DNA of 64,000 nt from the NCBI GenBank assembly GCA_905250115.1, contig CAJNOI010000103.1, forward strand, positions 36,830 through 100,829, read 5' to 3'. Below, one piece after another: positions 62,295 to 64,000 of this stretch; the first letter of the stretch is position 1; every line of letters begins with the position of its first letter. This DNA comes from Adineta steineri. Lineage: Eukaryota; Rotifera; Eurotatoria; Adinetida; Adinetidae. Under the pieces are notes generated by a model that ran no database searches, was not told the DNA's origin, and saw nothing but the letters and a program-made list of their open reading frames with translations. The position numbers and the translations under genes are program-made.

Positions 62295-63546
62295 TCCAAG
62301 CATTGATATTATGTTTTCATAAATCTTTTTTTTGTATCTATTTTTTTATAAAAATTAAATTTTTGAATAATCACGCATATCTAATATCAAATCCTTCTGA
62401 TAGATATTCATGAATGATCATCATATCTTAGATATATTGATTATGAAACAGAACTAAATAATGATAGTTACATGGAGTATAACTTAATACTCATCTTCTT
62501 TTTTTTTTCTAAATAAAGTTATTTTGGACAGGATTTGCCTTAATTCTATATATCCGGTACTTATAAACAAACGTTTATCAAATCCCGGTCTATGGAGTAG
62601 AATGACATTTGACAATCATTATTGTATTGGAAATATATATTTCAAAAAAAAAGTCGAGTTCTTTTAAAATATAAGCTTCATTTTTATGTATCAATAAAAC
62701 AATTAATATTATCCATTTTTTGTCTTGAAAATATTCCGGAATTTAATAACCGGTTAATTCTTCCGTGCAACTATCTATGAATATAATCAGGTAATAGAAA
62801 TATTCATGTGTATGTAAACGTAAAAAAATATTTCTTGCAGGGTTTTACCCATACTTTTTTATGATTGGTTAAAAAATGTAAACTAGTAATGCATTAGACA
62901 TATACAGAGGACCACGCCCATAATCTTAATACACAATGGCGATTGTCGGCTGATGACGATCATTTATTCATTAAAAAACAAGTAAAAACCACGGCCAATA
63001 ATTTTTCTATTTTAATTACTATCAGATAAAATTCTTTGTTTTTAGATTATTATTATCTCATATAAAATCATATGAGTTATTCATTAATCGATTGTATATA
63101 GCATTAAATGTGATTAAAAACCTTCAAGTTATTTTCATTATTAGATTCGAGTTATTATTATTATTATTATTATTATTATCATTATTTGTTTTTCATTTTT
63201 CTCCTCTTTTGTGCCATATTTTTTTGCTCTTTATTTTACTATTATATCAATTGAAAGAAGAAAAAGCCTATATCTACAAAGTAAGTTTTTGTTATCAACA
63301 AACTAATGTTTGTATATTGAAAATATCTGTGCTCTTTTCACCTTATACCTTGTTTTTTTTTACCCTTTGTATACAACTATATAACCAATGAGAAAAAAAA
63401 GTTTTTTTTTCCTGAATATATTATATCCTTGCACGCATCAATAGATTTTTACTCCAGGTGTACCACGTGATTTATATAGCTGAAATATTTCTTTTTTATT
63501 GTTTATTCACAGAATGTCTATGCGATAGAAAAGTATTTTGTAACGA
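62295..63546. other. Intergenic spacer with leader of next gene
   Basis: AT-rich, with a TTA trinucleotide repeat at 63152-63181. CACAG at 63508-63512 looks like an acceptor; the leader after it carries a tiny upstream ORF (ATGTCTATGCGATAG). Confidence 0.5.
63152..63181. repeat. (TTA)n microsatellite
   Basis: About nine TTA units in intergenic DNA. Confidence 0.85.
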
Positions 63547-63744
63547 ATGGATGATATTCATTTAATATCAACATCACCACCATCATCAGCAGCAAATCTC
63601 AAACCAAATTGTTCACCTCTAACTGATACATTAACAAATAATCGACAACGAGCAGATTCTGCATCTATTATTCAGCAATCTGATGTATCATCGTCGAGAC
63701 CAGCTCTATTAGCACATGATGCACTTGGACCACTTCTTTTTGAG
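63547..63744 (+). CDS. First coding exon of an unidentified gene (runs off the window)
   Basis: An open frame of 66 codons from ATG to a good donor (GAG|GTATGT at 63745). The sequence is Ser/Pro/Asn-rich (HLISTSPPSSAANLKPNC), as in a disordered N-terminus, and ends HDALGPLLFE. The rest of the gene lies beyond 64000. The leader exon before it begins after CACAG at 63512 and has a four-codon upstream ORF, which may lower translation. Function cannot be judged. Confidence 0.6.
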
Positions 63745-64000
63745 GTATGTCAAAACAAATTCCATCTTTTTTTTCTTCTTTTCTTTTCTTTAATCTTTTA
63801 ATTTTGACAGAAAAGGTAGAAGAACGAGTAATAGTAATGATAGTCATAGGAAAAATGTAGTTTATGTTAGTTCTTTTGTATGTCAAGGAAAAACTGTGGA
63901 GGAGTATATGAATGAATGAACGAATACTACTAGTTTTTCTTTGTTTTCTTTCTTTTTTTTGTTTCTGTATGTGTGTGTTGAGAGAATAGCGATGACAACG
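63745..64000 (+). other. Presumed first intron of the gene at 63547
   Basis: T-rich sequence after the donor, with no acceptor followed by a convincing exon before the end of the window. Confidence 0.45.

Overview
This is animal nuclear DNA. The genes are split by many very short introns (mostly 50-70 nt, GT-AG), the sequence is strongly AT-rich, and the protein families are metazoan: muscarinic receptor, cortactin, Caskin, NPRL2, IP6 kinase, TMEM231, selenoprotein F. Compact genes, tiny introns and an expanded set of B-box/coiled-coil/SPRY-like proteins suggest a bdelloid rotifer (Adineta or Rotaria type). That is inference from style; no marker gene proves it. One 100-N scaffold gap lies at 17255-17354.

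Layout, left to right: a secreted/type I membrane protein with a LolA-like region (156-2244, +); a muscarinic acetylcholine receptor (5121-7680, +); selenoprotein F with an in-frame UGA and a SECIS hairpin (8534-9280, -); cortactin (9920-12621, +); a short NCOA6-like coactivator (13689-14543, -); a glycoside-hydrolase-like protein cut by the gap (15605-17254, -); a first B-box protein (17868-18950, -); a small secreted beta/gamma-crystallin-like protein (21440-21837, +); a coiled-coil protein (22662-25110, +) and a CFAP97-like protein (25308-26174, +); TLCD4/TMEM56 (27505-28952, -); Caskin (29685-33310, -); three tandem intronless B-box proteins (35904-40611, +) and a possible 58-residue ORF (40690-40866, -). 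After a 4.8-kb gene desert come NPRL2 (45687-47687, -), a peptide-type GPCR (48924-50274, +), IP6 kinase (52596-54545, -), TMEM231 (55315-56286, +), a FAM43-like PID protein (57420-58258, -), a tetraspanin with a long N-terminal extension (58921-60719, +), a Thr-rich type I membrane protein (60969-62294, +) and the first exon of an unidentified gene (63547 onward).

The genes are not an operon or a pathway. They are ordinary housekeeping, signalling, cytoskeletal and ciliary genes on both strands, several in divergent pairs (selenoprotein F/cortactin, NPRL2/GPCR, IP6K/TMEM231, FAM43/tetraspanin). Exon models were built by hand from reading frame, splice dinucleotides and family knowledge; every complete spliced model keeps one open frame with compatible phases. 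The most notable items are the selenoprotein with its own SECIS, the four B-box paralogues with identical zinc-ligand spacing, the one-exon-per-repeat layout of cortactin, and two GC-rich hairpins in AT-rich spacer DNA. I see no evidence for a wholly new biological system.
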